Of a DNA stretch of 15,184 bases, positions 14,546-15,184 are shown piece after piece; position 1 is the stretch's first letter, and each line of letters begins with the position of its first letter. The DNA is from Flavobacteriales bacterium. GTDB taxonomy: Bacteria; Bacteroidota; Bacteroidia; Flavobacteriales_F; PHOS-HE28. Under the pieces are notes generated by a model. It ran no database searches. It saw only the letters and a program-made list of their open reading frames with translations, and was not told where the DNA came from. The DNA lies in NCBI GenBank assembly GCA_020437875.1, contig JAGQVR010000004.1, positions 1 to 15,184 of the forward strand, given 5' to 3'. The position numbers were made by a program, and so were the translations under genes.

Positions 14546-15004
14546 TCAGCCCTCGCTCGACTCCGCAGCCTTCTTGACCCGCCGATAGTTGAAGGCGCCC
14601 AGGATGTGGCGACGTGCGAAGCGCAGGTTCCCGTTGTTGTTCACGAACTTGTTGTACACGTTCTGTGGCACGCCGAAGTACTCGTACTCGCTGCCATCGC
14701 CGAAGATCAGGTGCAGCGTCATGGACTTGTAGCGCCAGTCGCTGATCACGCTCGTGGTCGCTGTACGTTCGAATTCCTCCTTGTTCGTGGCATGCGTCTC
14801 CGGATGGATGCTCACCAGGAAGTGGTAGGCATCGATGATGTGCTTGCTGGTCTCCTCGGCCTGCGTCCGCTCCGCCTCGTCGATGAAACGGTCGGGGTGG
14901 TGCTTCTTCATCAATCCCTTGTACAGGACGTTCAGCTCCTTCAGGTCGGTCTTCACCGTGGCGCTGAGCAACTTGCGGCTATCGAGGATCTTCTTCGTGG
15001 ACAT
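14546..15004 (-). CDS. J-domain protein with C-terminal KTSC domain
   Basis: A 152-residue cytoplasmic protein with two parts. Residues about 6-65 form a short J-domain-like region with an intact HPD motif (KKHHPDRF, His36-Pro37-Asp38), followed by a helix ending in IIDAYHFLVS. J-domains stimulate the ATPase of Hsp70/DnaK. Residues about 84-143 resemble the KTSC domain: SVISDWRYKSMTLHLIFGDG, then YEYFGVPQNVYNKFVNN and LRFARRHILGAFNYRRV. KTSC domains are often linked to nucleic-acid-related proteins, but their role is not settled. The ATG at 15004 lies 20 bases after the -7-like box GACCTTTG at 15025-15032. The gene is convergent with the T9SS protein, with a 3-base gap. Confidence 0.85.
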   Translation of the reverse strand: MSTKKILDSRKLLSATVKTDLKELNVLYKGLMKKHHPDRFIDEAERTQAEETSKHIIDAYHFLVSIHPETHATNKEEFERTATTSVISDWRYKSMTLHLIFGDGSEYEYFGVPQNVYNKFVNNNGNLRFARRHILGAFNYRRVKKAAESSEG

Positions 15005-15024
15005 GGCTACCGTTCAAGGGGCGG

Positions 15025-15032
15025 CAAAGGTC
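15025..15032 (-). promoter_or_regulatory. Candidate -7 promoter box for the J-domain/KTSC gene
   Basis: On the minus strand the box reads GACCTTTG, matching TAnnTTTG at all but one position and followed by CCGCCCC, like the T9SS gene leader. No TTG is found at 17-23 bases upstream (the nearest TTTG is 27 bases away), so the evidence is partial. It lies in the 54-base gap after the stop of the edge gene. Confidence 0.35.
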
Positions 15033-15058
15033 GCGCTTTCCCGCCTTCCGGACACCTA

Positions 15059-15184
15059 TCAAACGACCGGCTCGACCACCTTGACCTCACTCCAGCGGTT
15101 CCAATTGTACACCGACCCCTGGCCCTGGGCACGAGCGAAGACCATGGCGTTGTGCAGGTCCGTGAATAGCCGGCAACTGGTGTA
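15059..15184 (-). CDS. C-terminal end of an unidentified protein (cut by the window edge)
   Basis: Reading the minus strand from the window edge gives 41 sense codons before a TGA at 15059-15061. The fragment contains RLFTDLHNAMVFARAQGQG and then SVYNWNRWSEVKVVEPVV. The frame stays open to the edge and the residues look like a folded domain end, with an aromatic-rich WNRW and an alanine-rich helix. It runs in the same direction as the J-domain/KTSC gene, 54 bases before it. The family cannot be named from this piece. Confidence 0.5.
   Translation of the reverse strand, partial: YTSCRLFTDLHNAMVFARAQGQGSVYNWNRWSEVKVVEPVV

Overview
The window looks like ordinary chromosome from a fairly high-GC member of the Bacteroidota, probably related to Flavobacteriia. 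The evidence is a secreted protein ending in a type IX secretion (T9SS) sorting domain, start codons without Shine-Dalgarno sequences, promoter-like TTG...TAnnTTTG boxes, and protein subfamilies (PruA, DUF349 repeats, DUF6265 lipoprotein) that I associate with this phylum. I see no rRNA, tRNA, insertion sequence, integrase, CRISPR array or prophage gene. Base composition and gene style look uniform, so nothing points to a recent island.

Layout from left to right. (1) 145-1922, plus strand: a FecCD-type permease and its ABC ATPase, overlapping by 4 bases. This is the membrane and motor part of a siderophore, heme or cobalamin importer; its binding protein and TonB receptor are not in view. (2) A hairpin at 1929-1950 separates this pair from a long minus-strand block. 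(3) Minus strand, transcribed right to left from 6740: a DUF349 repeat protein, an acyl-CoA thioesterase, a DUF6265 lipoprotein and a CotH-like membrane protein. Junctions are 4 bases of overlap, a 9-base gap and 4 bases of overlap. mscL follows after 49 bases. (4) 6774-8237, minus: a membrane-anchored SpoIIE-type PP2C phosphatase. (5) 8368-9996, minus: pruA, proline catabolism. (6) 10135 to about 12811, minus: a small Cys/His-rich exported protein, a SulP anion transporter and a beta-carbonic anhydrase, ending in a strong hairpin. This is probably a bicarbonate uptake and interconversion module. (7) 12887-13273, minus: apaG. (8) 13487-14542, plus: a T9SS-exported beta-propeller protein. (9) 14546-15004, minus: a J-domain/KTSC fusion, then the C-terminal end of another minus-strand gene at the edge.

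Most of this is housekeeping or envelope biology. I did not find a convincing undescribed system. The best leads are the small exported Cys/His protein upstream of the SulP/carbonic anhydrase pair, the tightly packed DUF349/thioesterase/lipoprotein/CotH-like operon with a degenerate CotH domain, and the J-domain/KTSC fusion. All gaps between genes are under 300 bases.
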